A stretch of 64,000 nt of DNA from Sphingopyxis sp. JAI128 (GTDB lineage: Bacteria > Pseudomonadota > Alphaproteobacteria > Sphingomonadales > Sphingomonadaceae), in the NCBI RefSeq assembly GCF_014207235.1, contig NZ_JACHDA010000001.1, positions 496,001 to 560,000 of the forward strand. The letters are read 5' to 3'. Each line of letters opens with the position of its first letter. Position 1 is the first letter of the stretch. Under the pieces are notes generated by a model. It was not told where the DNA came from and did not search any database. It worked only from the letters and a program-made list of their open reading frames with translations. Positions 9,487 to 17,816 of this stretch are shown here, piece by piece. The position numbers and the translations under genes were made by a program.

Positions 9487-10397
9487 AGCGGCCCGCGCCC
9501 CTGATCCCGCCAAGAGGGGCCGGACGATGGGGTCGCCGCATCGCGGCGACCCTTTTGCCCCTGCTGCTGGCGGCGTGCGGCCCCGCCGCGCCGGAACCTC
9601 AGGCGCGCCCTGCGATGTGGCTGGTCGCCGATGCGGATACGAAAATCTATATATTCGGCACGATGCACGCCCTGCCGCGCGGAACCGACTGGGCCGGGGG
9701 TGGGGTCGCGAAGGCGATCGACGCTGCCGACGAACTGATGCTGGAGCTGCCCCCGGCCGAGCTCGCGGGCGCGGGCGAGATGTTCCGAAAGCTCGCTCCG
9801 CGCACCGCCCCGCTCGCGATCGAAGCACGCCTGTCGGGCAAGGCGCTTACCGGCTTTCGCACACTCGAAGCAAGCGGACGCAGCTTTGGCGAGGACGGGC
9901 TGGACGATTGGGCGGTGATGGTCCTTATGGGCCAGCGCGTCGCGCAAAATGCCGGCCTGTCGCCGGCCAACGGCGTTGAAACCGGGCTGACGAAAAGGTT
10001 CAAAGCTGCGGGCAAGTCGATCGGTGGCTTCGAGACTGCGCGAGGTCAGCTCATGCTGTTCGAAACGCTGGACCCGCACACGCAGCGCGTCCTGCTCACG
10101 CGCGCGGCCGAGGAAGCGGACGATGCGGTGAGCGAGGTGCGCGCGCTAACAGCCGCTTGGGGCCGCGGCGACGTCCGGGCGCTCGAAAAGATTATCAACG
10201 AGGATATCGACAGCGTGCCCGTCGCGCGCAAGGCGATAATCACCGACCGGAATCGGCGCTGGAGTGCATGGATCCAGCGGCGGATGGCGCAGCCGGGAAC
10301 CGTGCTGGTCGCGGTGGGCGCAGGACATCTGGTCGGCGCCGACGGAGTGCCGGCGATGATCGAGGCCGGCGGGATGAAGATAACGCGGGTGCAGTGA
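9483..10397 (+). CDS. TraB/GumN family lipoprotein, copy 2
   Basis: A 304-residue second TraB/GumN protein. It shares GTMHALPRG and VGAGHLVGADGV with copy 1 and so retains both His motifs. The start is probably TTG 9483, which overlaps the previous stop in a TTGA. It gives the N terminus MKRPAPLIPPRG followed by a hydrophobic stretch ending LLAAC, a lipobox, so this copy should be an outer-membrane or periplasmic lipoprotein, while copy 1 looks soluble. No in-frame ATG sits in the right place. Expression is presumably coupled to copy 1. Catalytic status is unknown. Confidence 0.8.
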   Translation: MKRPAPLIPPRGAGRWGRRIAATLLPLLLAACGPAAPEPQARPAMWLVADADTKIYIFGTMHALPRGTDWAGGGVAKAIDAADELMLELPPAELAGAGEMFRKLAPRTAPLAIEARLSGKALTGFRTLEASGRSFGEDGLDDWAVMVLMGQRVAQNAGLSPANGVETGLTKRFKAAGKSIGGFETARGQLMLFETLDPHTQRVLLTRAAEEADDAVSEVRALTAAWGRGDVRALEKIINEDIDSVPVARKAIITDRNRRWSAWIQRRMAQPGTVLVAVGAGHLVGADGVPAMIEAGGMKITRVQ

Positions 10398-10715
10398 TCG
10401 AGTGTCGGCTTGGGTGGTAAACCGGCACGGCCGCGAATGGGCCGATATTGTACAACGCATCTTTGGCAGATGAACCCCTGTGCCGCACTCCGTATAATCC
10501 CACTGTGCCGTCTGCAATCCCCTCCTTCGAACCAAATGGATAGGGTCGTGATCGAACGAGCGCGCCTGAAGCTCAGCCAGCTTCGATAACGCCCCGCGCC
10601 CGATGCGCGCCCAAGGCTTGCAATTCTGGCGCTTCCCCGCTAAGCGCCGCCGCTTCCGTCATGGTCATCCCTGGAGGCGTGGCGGAACTGTGTAATCGTT
10701 TCTCGGAGAATGAAC
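10398..10715 (+). other. Intergenic region before rplY
   Basis: No gene is seen in these 318 bases. A perfect TATAAT at 10493-10498 is the best -10 element, but no good -35 lies 16-18 bases before it. If it is used, rplY would have a leader of roughly 210 bases. No tRNA or clear terminator is visible. Confidence 0.5.
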
Positions 10716-11351
10716 ATGAGCGATCAGCTGACGCTGACGGCCGAGACGCGCGAACGCGGAGGCAAGGGAGCCTCGCGTGAGCTGCGTCGTGAAGGTCGTG
10801 TCCCCGCCGTTGTCTATGGCGGCAAGGAAGAACCCCTGATGATCCACGTCGAAGAAAAACTGCTGATGAAGCAGCTGATGACGGGTCATTTCATGAACTC
10901 GGTCGTGATGATCGAAGTCGGCGGCAAGACCATCCGCACCCTGCCGAAGGACGTCGCGTTCCACCCGGTCAAGGATCGTCCGATCCACGCCGATTTCCTC
11001 CGCATTGCCAAGGACGCCAAGGTCACCGTCGCGGTGCCCGTGTCGTTTGCGAACGAAGAAGCCTCGCCGGGCCTGAAGCGCGGCGGCGTGCTAAACATCG
11101 TCCGTCACGAGTTGGAACTCGTCTGCGACGCGGACAAGATCCCCGACGAGATCGCGATCGACGTCACCGGCTTCGATGTCGGCGATTCGATCCATATCAG
11201 CAACGTCACCCTGCCCAAGGGCGTCGAAAGCGCGATCACCGACCGCGACTTCACCATCGCCACTATCGTCGCCCCGTCTGCGCTCAAGTCGAGCGACGGC
11301 GACACGACGAAGGATGACGGCGAAGAAACCGTCGAAGGCGAAGAAGCCTAA
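10716..11351 (+). CDS. rplY: Large ribosomal subunit protein bL25 (Ctc form)
   Basis: A 211-residue 5S-rRNA-binding ribosomal protein. It has the N-terminal L25 domain ([20 protein letters not shown]) and the extra C-terminal TL5/Ctc domain that ends in an acidic tail ([14 protein letters not shown]). The start is ATG 10716, seven bases after GGAG; the ATG at 10710 is too close to that site. The pth gene follows 67 bases downstream, a conserved arrangement for the two translation genes. Confidence 0.96.
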   Translation: MSDQLTLTAETRERGGKGASRELRREGRVPAVVYGGKEEPLMIHVEEKLLMKQLMTGHFMNSVVMIEVGGKTIRTLPKDVAFHPVKDRPIHADFLRIAKDAKVTVAVPVSFANEEASPGLKRGGVLNIVRHELELVCDADKIPDEIAIDVTGFDVGDSIHISNVTLPKGVESAITDRDFTIATIVAPSALKSSDGDTTKDDGEETVEGEEA

Positions 11352-11361
11352 ACATTTTGGA

Positions 11362-11396
11362 GCGCCCCTTCCGGCCGCGGGGGGGGGCGTTTCCAG
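11362..11396 (+). terminator. GC-rich hairpin between rplY and pth
   Basis: A stem can form between GCGCCCC and GGGGCGT around a GC-rich loop with a run of nine G residues, followed by TTT only. Without a real U tract it is more likely a weak pause or processing site than a full terminator. Confidence 0.3.
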
Positions 11397-11418
11397 CAGA
11401 CCCGGGAAAGGCACTGTC

Positions 11419-11988
11419 ATGCAGCTCTGGGTCGGCCTGGGCAATCCCGGGCCCAAATATGCGATGCACCGTCACAATGTTGGCTTCATGGCCGCCGACG
11501 TCATCGCCGACTTTTACGACTTTCCCGCGCCAGCAAAGAAATTCCAGGGCTGGATCCAGGAAGGCCGCATCGGGTCGCAGCGCGTCCTTCTGCTCAAGCC
11601 CGGCACCTTCATGAACGAAAGCGGCCGCAGCGTGCGCGCGGCGCTCGATTTCTACAAATTGACGGCGCAGGACGTCACCGTCTTTTACGACGAGCTCGAT
11701 CTCGCCCCGATGCAGATCAAGGTAAAACGCGGCGGCGGAGCGGCGGGCCACAATGGCATTCGATCGATGATCCAGCATATCGGCGAAGGTTTCCGCCGCG
11801 TGCGCATCGGCATCGGCCATCCGGGGCACAAGGACCGCGTAACCGGCCATGTTCTCGGCAATTATCACAAGAGCGAGATGGAACCGCTGATCGATCTGCT
11901 CGGCGCCATCGCCGCAGAGGCCAAATGGCTGGCGGACGGCGACGATGTGCGCTTCCGGAGCGACCTTGCGCTGCGGTTGCAGGGCTGA
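11419..11988 (+). CDS. pth: Peptidyl-tRNA hydrolase
   Basis: A 189-residue cytoplasmic enzyme that frees tRNA from peptidyl-tRNA dropped by stalled ribosomes. All active-site positions are present: N9 in GLGNPG, H19 in RHNVGF, the Asn in KPGTFMNESG, the Asp in FYDELDL, and the Asn in GGAAGHNGIRS. Length is normal. The start ATG 11419 has GAAAGG about eight bases upstream. It follows rplY and probably shares its transcript. Confidence 0.97.
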   Translation: MQLWVGLGNPGPKYAMHRHNVGFMAADVIADFYDFPAPAKKFQGWIQEGRIGSQRVLLLKPGTFMNESGRSVRAALDFYKLTAQDVTVFYDELDLAPMQIKVKRGGGAAGHNGIRSMIQHIGEGFRRVRIGIGHPGHKDRVTGHVLGNYHKSEMEPLIDLLGAIAAEAKWLADGDDVRFRSDLALRLQG

Positions 11989-12044
11989 CAAGGCTAAGCC
12001 ACGCCAAAAACCCTCGGCCCGGTTATCGACGAAGTCGCCAATCC

Positions 12045-13391
12045 CTATGCCTGAACGGGCAATTCGATGATCGCGTCGAGGCCGCCATCCGGACAGTTGT
12101 GCAGCATCAGCGCGCCGCCCTCGCCCTCGGCGATATCGCGCGCTATCGACAGGCCGAGCCCGGCGCCGCCGGTTGCGCGATTGCGCGACTGCTCTCCGCG
12201 CGCAAAGGGTTCGACCAGGGTGCGGATATGCTCCTCGGTCAGTCCGGGGCCGTCGTCAGACACGATAATCCGTGCGCGCCCCGCCGCAGCCGTCACCGAG
12301 AGCCGCCCGCGCTGGCCATAGGCGAGCGCATTGTCGGTAAGGTTGCGCAAGGCCCGCTTGAGCAGCAGCGGCCGCGCCAAGACCGCGACGTCGGCGACGT
12401 CCGCGACGGTAACATCCTTGCCGCGCTCCCGATAATCGGCCGCCAGTTCGCCGATCAGGTCGCGCAGCGGCAGGCGCTTCAGCGCCTCGGTTCCCGCGCC
12501 CGACCGCGCGAGCGCCAATATGTCGCTGAGCATAGCGGTCATTTCCTCGATACTCGCTACCATCTTGTCGCGCAGCAGGTCGTCGTCGACCTGTTCGACG
12601 CGCACGCGCAGGCTGGCAAGTGGGGTGCGGAGGTCGTGGCCGACCGCACCGAGCATCCGGTCCTTGTCCGACAGCATCGTTGCTATGCGGGTGCGATAGG
12701 CGTTGAAGGCGGCGATCAGGCCGCGGACATCGGACGGCCCCTCTTCTTCGAGCGGTTCGGCGTCGCGCAGCGCCGGGTTGGCGCGGGCGGCGCGCGTCAG
12801 GTCGCGCAGCGGCCGCGCGGCCCGCCACGCGATCAGCATGATCGGGACGAGCAGGAGCAGGTAGAGCGACAGCGTCTGCCAGACGAGAAAGCCCTGCAAC
12901 CGATTGCCGCCCGCTGCGATCCGCGTCCGCACGGCGAAATAGCGTTCATCGACCTTGGCGACGACGACGACGGGGCGGTCGGGAAAGGCCGGCCGCCGCA
13001 GCCGTTGACGGTCGCGCGGCGGGAGCGCCCACGCATCGACCGATTCGACATGAACGTTCGTCTCGTCGAGGAGGCCGCTGACATATTGGGCGAGGTCGGG
13101 CAGCCGCACTGCCCCCACCGGAAGCGGCGGCATGTCGTCCGAAATCACGAGCTTTTGCACGCGCTCGCGCGCGTCGGCGTCGCTTCGCGGGCGCCGGAAC
13201 TCGCCGCGCCGGTCGCGCTCGATCGCATCGATCACGCGCGCGACCGCCATGCCACCGCCGTGCGCCAGCGCCTGCTGCCGCATCCCGCGCGACAGCAGGA
13301 CGAAGTTGATCGCCTGCGCGACGAAAAGCATCACCGCCACCGCGAAGACAAGCTGGCCCACAAGGCTTTTGGGCCAGAGACGCAACTTCAT
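12045..13391 (-). CDS. Sensor histidine kinase (EnvZ/RstB type)
   Basis: A 448-residue membrane kinase. Order: transmembrane segment at about 12-33, a periplasmic sensor of some 120 residues, a second transmembrane segment (LSLYLLLLVPIMLIAW), HAMP, then the dimerisation box GHDLRTPLASLR with the phospho-His near residue 250, and a HATPase domain with NALAYG, SDDGPGL and GGAGLGLSIA. The start ATG 13391 overlaps the stop of the response regulator gene in an ATGA, so the two are coupled. The signal sensed cannot be told from sequence. Confidence 0.92.
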   Translation of the reverse strand: MKLRLWPKSLVGQLVFAVAVMLFVAQAINFVLLSRGMRQQALAHGGGMAVARVIDAIERDRRGEFRRPRSDADARERVQKLVISDDMPPLPVGAVRLPDLAQYVSGLLDETNVHVESVDAWALPPRDRQRLRRPAFPDRPVVVVAKVDERYFAVRTRIAAGGNRLQGFLVWQTLSLYLLLLVPIMLIAWRAARPLRDLTRAARANPALRDAEPLEEEGPSDVRGLIAAFNAYRTRIATMLSDKDRMLGAVGHDLRTPLASLRVRVEQVDDDLLRDKMVASIEEMTAMLSDILALARSGAGTEALKRLPLRDLIGELAADYRERGKDVTVADVADVAVLARPLLLKRALRNLTDNALAYGQRGRLSVTAAAGRARIIVSDDGPGLTEEHIRTLVEPFARGEQSRNRATGGAGLGLSIARDIAEGEGGALMLHNCPDGGLDAIIELPVQA

Positions 13392-14122
13392 GCCGCAGGC
13401 CCCATGCGCCGGACCTCGCACGCGAGCGTATAGCCCCCTCCCCACACCGTTTTAACGATCTGCGGATGCGCGGCATCGACCTCGATCTTCTTGCGCAGGC
13501 GGCTGACCAGATTGTCGATCGCCCGGTCGAAAATATCGGCTTCGCGGCCGCGCACCATGTCGAGTAGGCGGTCGCGGCTCATCACCTGCCGCGGATGGCG
13601 AACGAGCGCGTGGAGCAGATGATATTCGCCCGACGACAGCGCGACCTCATTGCCGTCGGCATCGACGAGCACCCGTTCGACTTCGCGCAGCACCCAGTCG
13701 CCAAAGGCATAGCAGGTGCCGCCACCGTCGAGCGCGCGGCCGCCCTTTTGGGTGCGGCGCAGCACGGAGCGGATGCGCGCGACCAGTTCGCGGGGATTGA
13801 AGGGTTTGACGACATAGTCGTCGGCGCCAATCTCGAGCCCGATGATCCGTTCGGTATCCTCGGCACGCGCCGTCAGCAGGATGACGGGAATATTGGTCGT
13901 CTCGCGCAGGTGACGGGTCAGCGAAAGCCCATCCTCGCCCGGCATCATGATGTCGCTGACGACAAGGTCTACGCCCTGCGCGCGCAGCACCGAGCGCGCC
14001 TCGGCAGCGCTCGCGGCGTCGGTTACGGCAAAACCCTGCGCAGTCAGATATTCGCCCAGCGGCTCTCGGATCGACGGCTCATCGTCGACGAGGAGGATAC
14101 GCGGCGCGTCGGTATCGGTCAT
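13388..14122 (-). CDS. OmpR-family response regulator
   Basis: A 244-residue regulator with an N-terminal receiver (ILLVDDEPSIREP, phospho-Asp in VVSDIMMPG, Lys in DYVVKPFNP) and a C-terminal winged helix (RLRKKIEVDAAHPQIVKTVW). The start is ATG 14122; upstream ATGs belong to the non-coding leader. It is first in a two-gene operon and its stop overlaps the kinase start. It probably controls envelope genes, as its relatives do; the targets are unknown. Confidence 0.93.
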   Translation of the reverse strand: MTDTDAPRILLVDDEPSIREPLGEYLTAQGFAVTDAASAAEARSVLRAQGVDLVVSDIMMPGEDGLSLTRHLRETTNIPVILLTARAEDTERIIGLEIGADDYVVKPFNPRELVARIRSVLRRTQKGGRALDGGGTCYAFGDWVLREVERVLVDADGNEVALSSGEYHLLHALVRHPRQVMSRDRLLDMVRGREADIFDRAIDNLVSRLRKKIEVDAAHPQIVKTVWGGGYTLACEVRRMGPAA

Positions 14123-14278
14123 GGGATTTCCGCCAAAGATGGAGCCAGGGTCGGGATGCTGGTTCGCCCATCGGCCGCGAAGGGCCGATGGGCGATAGCT
14201 GGCAGGGACCGGCGGCAAAGGCAATGCCCGGGAGGGGGAGGAAGGCCGTGCGCTTCGCGCCTTGTCCCGGCCAAATGG

Positions 14279-14878
14279 TCAGGGGTTGGCGGGGGCGGCG
14301 GGTGCCGCGCCGCGCTTGGCGCGCCATGCGCCGCGCTGCGCCTTGCGTTCCTCCGGCGTCAACTGGCCGTCCTTGTTGGCGTCGGCGGCGTCGAAGCGGG
14401 CGAGCGCCGCGGTCTGGAACTCGGCCTGGCTGATTGCCTTGTCGCCGTCGGCGTCGGCCTTCATCCAGCCGCCGTGACCGGCGCGCATCCCGTGCCCGCC
14501 ACGCTTGCCGCCATGGCCGCGCATATAGTCGCGCTCGCCTTCACCGGCTTCGCCCGCGGCGGCGCGTTTTTTCTTGCGTTCGGCGCGTTTCGCGGCGCGG
14601 TCGGCGCCATGCTGGTCCCATTCGGCCTTGCTGATGCTGCCGTCCGAATTGGCGTCGAGCGTCGCAAAGCGCTTCGCCTGCATTTCGGCACGTTTGGCAG
14701 CGCGGTCGGCGGCGTCGAGCTTGCCATCCTTGTTGGCGTCCATCTTGGCGAACATGTCCGCCGCTCTGGCTTGCGCTTCGGCGCGCGTGAGCGTGGCATT
14801 GCGGTCCCCGCCGGGAGCGGCAAGGACGGGCACCGCGATCAATGCGGCGCCCAGAGTCAAAAGGGTGATTTTCTTCAC
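14279..14878 (-). CDS. Secreted EF-hand calcium-binding protein
   Basis: A 199-residue exported protein starting at GTG 14878, eight bases after AGGAG. The first 21 residues are a signal peptide (KKITLLTLGAALIAVPVLA). Four EF-hand loops are readable: DANKDGKLDAAD, DANSDGSISKAE, DADGDKAISQAE and DANKDGQLTPEE. The third lacks the usual Gly at position 6, so it may bind calcium weakly. Between the pairs lies a very basic and Gly/His-rich linker (RKKKRAAAGE, HGGKRGGHGMRAGHGG). It is likely a periplasmic calcium buffer or sensor. Confidence 0.88.
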   Translation of the reverse strand: MKKITLLTLGAALIAVPVLAAPGGDRNATLTRAEAQARAADMFAKMDANKDGKLDAADRAAKRAEMQAKRFATLDANSDGSISKAEWDQHGADRAAKRAERKKKRAAAGEAGEGERDYMRGHGGKRGGHGMRAGHGGWMKADADGDKAISQAEFQTAALARFDAADANKDGQLTPEERKAQRGAWRAKRGAAPAAPANP

Positions 14879-15224
14879 GTCATAAACTCCTGCAGGGGAT
14901 CCTTGGGGAAAGCCCCGGTCCCGATGAAGGCGTTCTAGATGCGATCTGTCCCAACGAATTGCCGGATCGACGATAAATTGTCGCAATATGTTGCAAAAAT
15001 GCAGCGCCGTTCATTTGCGGGAAAGCGGCGGCGGAAAATTGCGGGCACGTCCGCCCCGCGCGCTTCTTTTCCAAGCCCGGAAACAGGTAAGCCCCGTCGC
15101 ATTCCTGCGGCGGGGCTCCCTAGACTTCGTCCGAGGACGGAAGTCAATTCCACTCTTTCTTTCGATCAAGCAGATATATAAAACGCGGCTGGTCCAAGAT
15201 CGTTCCCGTCCGCGCCAATTATTT
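14879..15224. other. Intergenic region with a GC hairpin
   Basis: No gene is seen here. Around 15091-15116 the bases GCCCCGTCGC and GCGGCGGGGC can pair around a short loop, followed by no U tract. GCAATATGTTGC (near 14982) is a short dyad in the likely promoter region of the EF-hand gene. Confidence 0.4.
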
Positions 15225-15398
15225 TCATCGCAGCTTTCGCGCGGCGGCCGAACCCATGATCAGGAAAAGCACGACCAGCGCAAGGCCGACGAAAAACAGG
15301 ATTTTCGCGATGCCGGCGGCCGCACCGGCGACACCCCCGAAGCCGAGAACACCGGCGAGCAGCGCGATCACCGCAAAAATCAAAGCCCATTTGAACAT
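15225..15398 (-). CDS. DUF1328 (YtjA-like) small membrane protein
   Basis: A 57-residue peptide with two transmembrane helices separated by a Gly/Ala turn: [20 protein letters not shown] and [18 protein letters not shown]. This is the complete pattern of the DUF1328 family. ATG 15398 has AGGAG seven bases upstream; longer upstream reading has no such support. Family members are small inner-membrane proteins, often stress-induced, with no known activity. Confidence 0.88.
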   Translation of the reverse strand: MFKWALIFAVIALLAGVLGFGGVAGAAAGIAKILFFVGLALVVLFLIMGSAAARKLR

Positions 15399-15607
15399 CT
15401 GATATCTCCTTGCATCTCGCGCGGCACACCCGCCTCGAAAGCCATGGCTTTCGACGGGAAACACCGGTGGCCGCGCCTCAAATCTCCGATTGTCGATACG
15501 AAGGCATAACGATGCCGCTGCGCCAAAGTTCCCCAAAGCCAGCCACATAAGTCCTTGCCTATCGCGCGCGCGATGCGCTTATGCGCATATCGTTCGAGGG
15601 AGTTTCC

Positions 15608-16111
15608 ATGCCAAGATCACCGATGAACCCGCTGCTTGCCGCTACGGCCGCCGCGTTGTGCCTTTCCTCCCCAGCGCAGGGTCAGCCGGCGGACAAGGCC
15701 GCGGGTCCGAGCACCGCCTATCTGAACAAGCAGATGGCGGCGCTTGCCGAGCGCAGCGGGATCGACGGCTGGCGCGCCACCCCGTCGGGGCTGCGCTGGC
15801 GCCGGATCGCCGGCGACGGCAGCGGCGCCCACCCCGGCCCGACCGACGAAGTCACGGTTCATTATGTCGGCACCTTTACCGACGGACAGGAATTCGACAG
15901 TTCGGTCCGGCGCGGCGAGCCGACGACCTTCCCGCTCAACCGCGTGATCGACGGCTGGCAGGAGGGCGTCGCACTGATGGGCGTCGGCGACAAGGTCGAA
16001 CTCGCGATCCCTTGGCATCTCGCATATGGACCGGACGGCAAGGGCCCTATCCCCGGCGGCGCGACGCTGTTGTTCACCGTCGAGCTTCTGGGCGTCAAAC
16101 CCGCAGGCTGA
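15608..16111 (+). CDS. FKBP-type peptidyl-prolyl isomerase, exported
   Basis: A 167-residue foldase for the periplasm. The start ATG 15608 follows GAGGGAG. Residues 1-27 are a signal peptide (MNPLLAATAAALCLSSPAQG). The FKBP domain occupies about 70-165 with VTVHYVGTFTDGQEFDSS, FPLNRVIDGWQEG, and YGPDGKGPIPGGATLLF, holding the usual aromatic pocket residues. It appears to be a single-gene unit. Confidence 0.93.
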   Translation: MPRSPMNPLLAATAAALCLSSPAQGQPADKAAGPSTAYLNKQMAALAERSGIDGWRATPSGLRWRRIAGDGSGAHPGPTDEVTVHYVGTFTDGQEFDSSVRRGEPTTFPLNRVIDGWQEGVALMGVGDKVELAIPWHLAYGPDGKGPIPGGATLLFTVELLGVKPAG

Positions 16112-16196
16112 CCAGGGAAAGCCAACCGGGACGGCTGCGGAAAGGGGATCATACCTCCCCCTTCCCTCTTGCGCTCGCCTCGCGAATAGGTAACAA

Positions 16197-16214
16197 CTTT
16201 ACGTGAACGTAAAG
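16197..16214. promoter_or_regulatory. Perfect palindromic operator upstream of the crotonase gene
   Basis: CTTTACGT-GA-ACGTAAAG is an 18-base perfect inverted repeat with a two-base centre, 29 bases before the crotonase start. The TTTACGT/ACGTAAA arms resemble sites I recall for LiuR-type MerR regulators of branched-chain amino acid and acyl-CoA degradation; the identity of the protein is inference. No regulator gene of that type lies in the window. Confidence 0.6.
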
Positions 16215-16243
16215 GTAAAGCAGCCGCGAGAGGATTCTTCCCC

Positions 16244-17047
16244 ATGACCCTTCCGACCTTCAACACCATCAAGCTCGACATCGCCGACAATGTTGGGACG
16301 ATCACGCTCAATCGTCCCGACCGGCTCAATTCGATGCCGCCAGCGATGGCGGACGATATCCGCGAAGCGCTCGATCATTTGCCGGGCCTTGGCACGCGCG
16401 CACTGCTGATCACCGGCGAGGGCCGCGGCTTCTGTTCGGGCGCCGACCTTGCGGGCGACCGCTCGGCGGGCGGCGCGGTCAGCGGCGGGGCGCGGAGCCG
16501 CAATGCACTGCGCGGCCATTACAACCCGATGCTGCTTTCGCTCGCCAATCTCGACATCCCCGTCGTCGTTGCGGTCAACGGCCCCGCGGCAGGCGTGGGG
16601 TGCAGCTTCGCGCTGTCGGGCGATTTCACCATCGCGGGCAAGAGCGCCTATTTCCTGCAGGCTTTCGTCAACATCGGGCTAGTTCCCGACGGCGGCTCGT
16701 CGTGGCTGCTGCCGCGCCTGATCGGCGTGCCGCGCGCATTGCAGATGATGATGCTCGGCGAGAAGATTTCGGCTGATCAGGCCGCCGACTGGGGCATGAT
16801 CTACAAGAGCGTCGACGACGCCGAGCTGATGGCTGAGGCCAAGGCGCTCGCGGCGCGCCTCGCGAACGGGCCGACCGTGGCGCTCGGAACGATGCGCAAG
16901 GTGCTGCGCGACGGGCTGACACAGGATTTCGCGACGACGCTCGACGCCGAAGCCAAGGGGCAGTTCATCGCCGGCGGCACCGCCGACGCGATGGAGGGCA
17001 TCATGGCCTTCCAGCAGAAGCGCAAGACCGAGTTCAAGGGGAAGTAA
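16244..17047 (+). CDS. Enoyl-CoA hydratase/isomerase, PaaG-like
   Basis: A 267-residue crotonase-fold enzyme acting on acyl-CoA esters. The oxyanion hole is seen in GRGFCSGADLAG and in AVNGPAAGVGCSFAL. At the place of the first hydratase Glu the sequence reads YFLQAF, while IGLVPDGG keeps an Asp; that combination is typical of PaaG-type isomerases rather than true hydratases. The FGA/QQKRKTEF C terminus is normal. A perfect palindrome lies in its promoter region, so expression probably responds to an acyl-CoA or amino-acid catabolic regulator. Confidence 0.88.
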   Translation: MTLPTFNTIKLDIADNVGTITLNRPDRLNSMPPAMADDIREALDHLPGLGTRALLITGEGRGFCSGADLAGDRSAGGAVSGGARSRNALRGHYNPMLLSLANLDIPVVVAVNGPAAGVGCSFALSGDFTIAGKSAYFLQAFVNIGLVPDGGSSWLLPRLIGVPRALQMMMLGEKISADQAADWGMIYKSVDDAELMAEAKALAARLANGPTVALGTMRKVLRDGLTQDFATTLDAEAKGQFIAGGTADAMEGIMAFQQKRKTEFKGK

Positions 17048-17052
17048 ACATT

Positions 17053-17120
17053 GTGATCCCCGGTGAAAGCCGGGGCCTGCAACCAACCGTGAATGGGCCC
17101 CGGCTTTCGCCGGGGATCAC
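17053..17120. repeat. Long intergenic inverted repeat
   Basis: Arms 17053-17077 and 17096-17120 are 25 bases each and match with one mismatch (GTGATCCCCGGTGAAAGCC against its complement). Each arm can also fold on itself. It fills the gap between the convergent crotonase and HD genes and is of the REP-like kind common between genes in alphaproteobacteria. It may serve as a two-way terminator, though there is no U tract. Confidence 0.75.
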
Positions 17121-17125
17121 GATCC

Positions 17126-17728
17126 TTATTCGGCCGCTTCCTCGACCATCACCTTCTTGTAGATGCTCGTGCGCGGGTAGGAACATATCCGCATCACCAT
17201 CGGCTCGAAGAATTCAAGCGGCTCGCTGTCGTAATCGGGATCGAACGCCGGCGCGTCGTATTTCTCGCAGAATTCGGCGCACGCCGCATAATGGGGATGA
17301 TCGCGGAACTGATCGCGCATGTCGCGGTCGAGCCCGAGATAGTGGAAGAAATAATGCCCCTGAAAGATGCCGTGATGCTGGACGATCCACAGATTTTCTT
17401 CTGACAGGAACGGCTTGAGGATCGCCGCCGCGACGTCGGGATGATTGAACGCGCCCAATGTGTCGCCGATGTCGTGGAGCAGCGCCATCACGACATATTC
17501 CTCGTCGCGGCCGTCCCTGTGCGCACGCGTCGCGGTTTGCAGGCAATGTTCGAGCCGGTCGACAGGAAAGCCGCCATAATCGCCGCCGAGCAGCTTGAGA
17601 TGCTCGAGGATGCGCTTGCCATTGTTCGGCGCGAACTCCTTCTGTTCGCGCGCGATAATGTCCCAATCTTCCTGCGTCCCGTCGATCATCGACCGGAAGG
17701 TCGCATGCTCGTGCGTCATGTCGTTCAT
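17126..17728 (-). CDS. HD-domain protein of the MIOX/PhnZ-like type
   Basis: A 200-residue soluble protein with an HD-type metal site: His in RLEHCLQTA, the HD pair in MALLHDIGDT, and two more His in VQHHGIFQGHYF. These spacings resemble the mixed-valent diiron oxygenases MIOX and PhnZ more than classical phosphohydrolases; that is family knowledge, not proof. GAGAGG lies just before ATG 17728. No phosphonate or inositol genes are adjacent, so the substrate cannot be named. It ends facing the crotonase gene across a long inverted repeat. Confidence 0.78.
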   Translation of the reverse strand: MNDMTHEHATFRSMIDGTQEDWDIIAREQKEFAPNNGKRILEHLKLLGGDYGGFPVDRLEHCLQTATRAHRDGRDEEYVVMALLHDIGDTLGAFNHPDVAAAILKPFLSEENLWIVQHHGIFQGHYFFHYLGLDRDMRDQFRDHPHYAACAEFCEKYDAPAFDPDYDSEPLEFFEPMVMRICSYPRTSIYKKVMVEEAAE

Positions 17729-17816
17729 GGCAGCCTCTCCTTGTTGGCCGCCAGTCTACGTCATTCGTTGCTGTTTGCAACTATCCGGAGATCGAACCCC
17801 GACTGTTCGGCGGCGC

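Noticed and set aside
8164..9828. A 554-codon minus-strand frame opposite the GumN genes, and similar long antisense frames elsewhere (for example 12-13.4 kb, 29-30 kb, 41.6-44.2 kb)
   Set aside because: All lie opposite genes with clear signal peptides or catalytic motifs, and arise because high-GC coding DNA has few stops in antisense frames.
10490..10545. Possible tRNA on the minus strand, suggested by a GGTTCGAAG stretch
   Set aside because: The bases around it do not give a T stem, and no acceptor or anticodon arm can be drawn.
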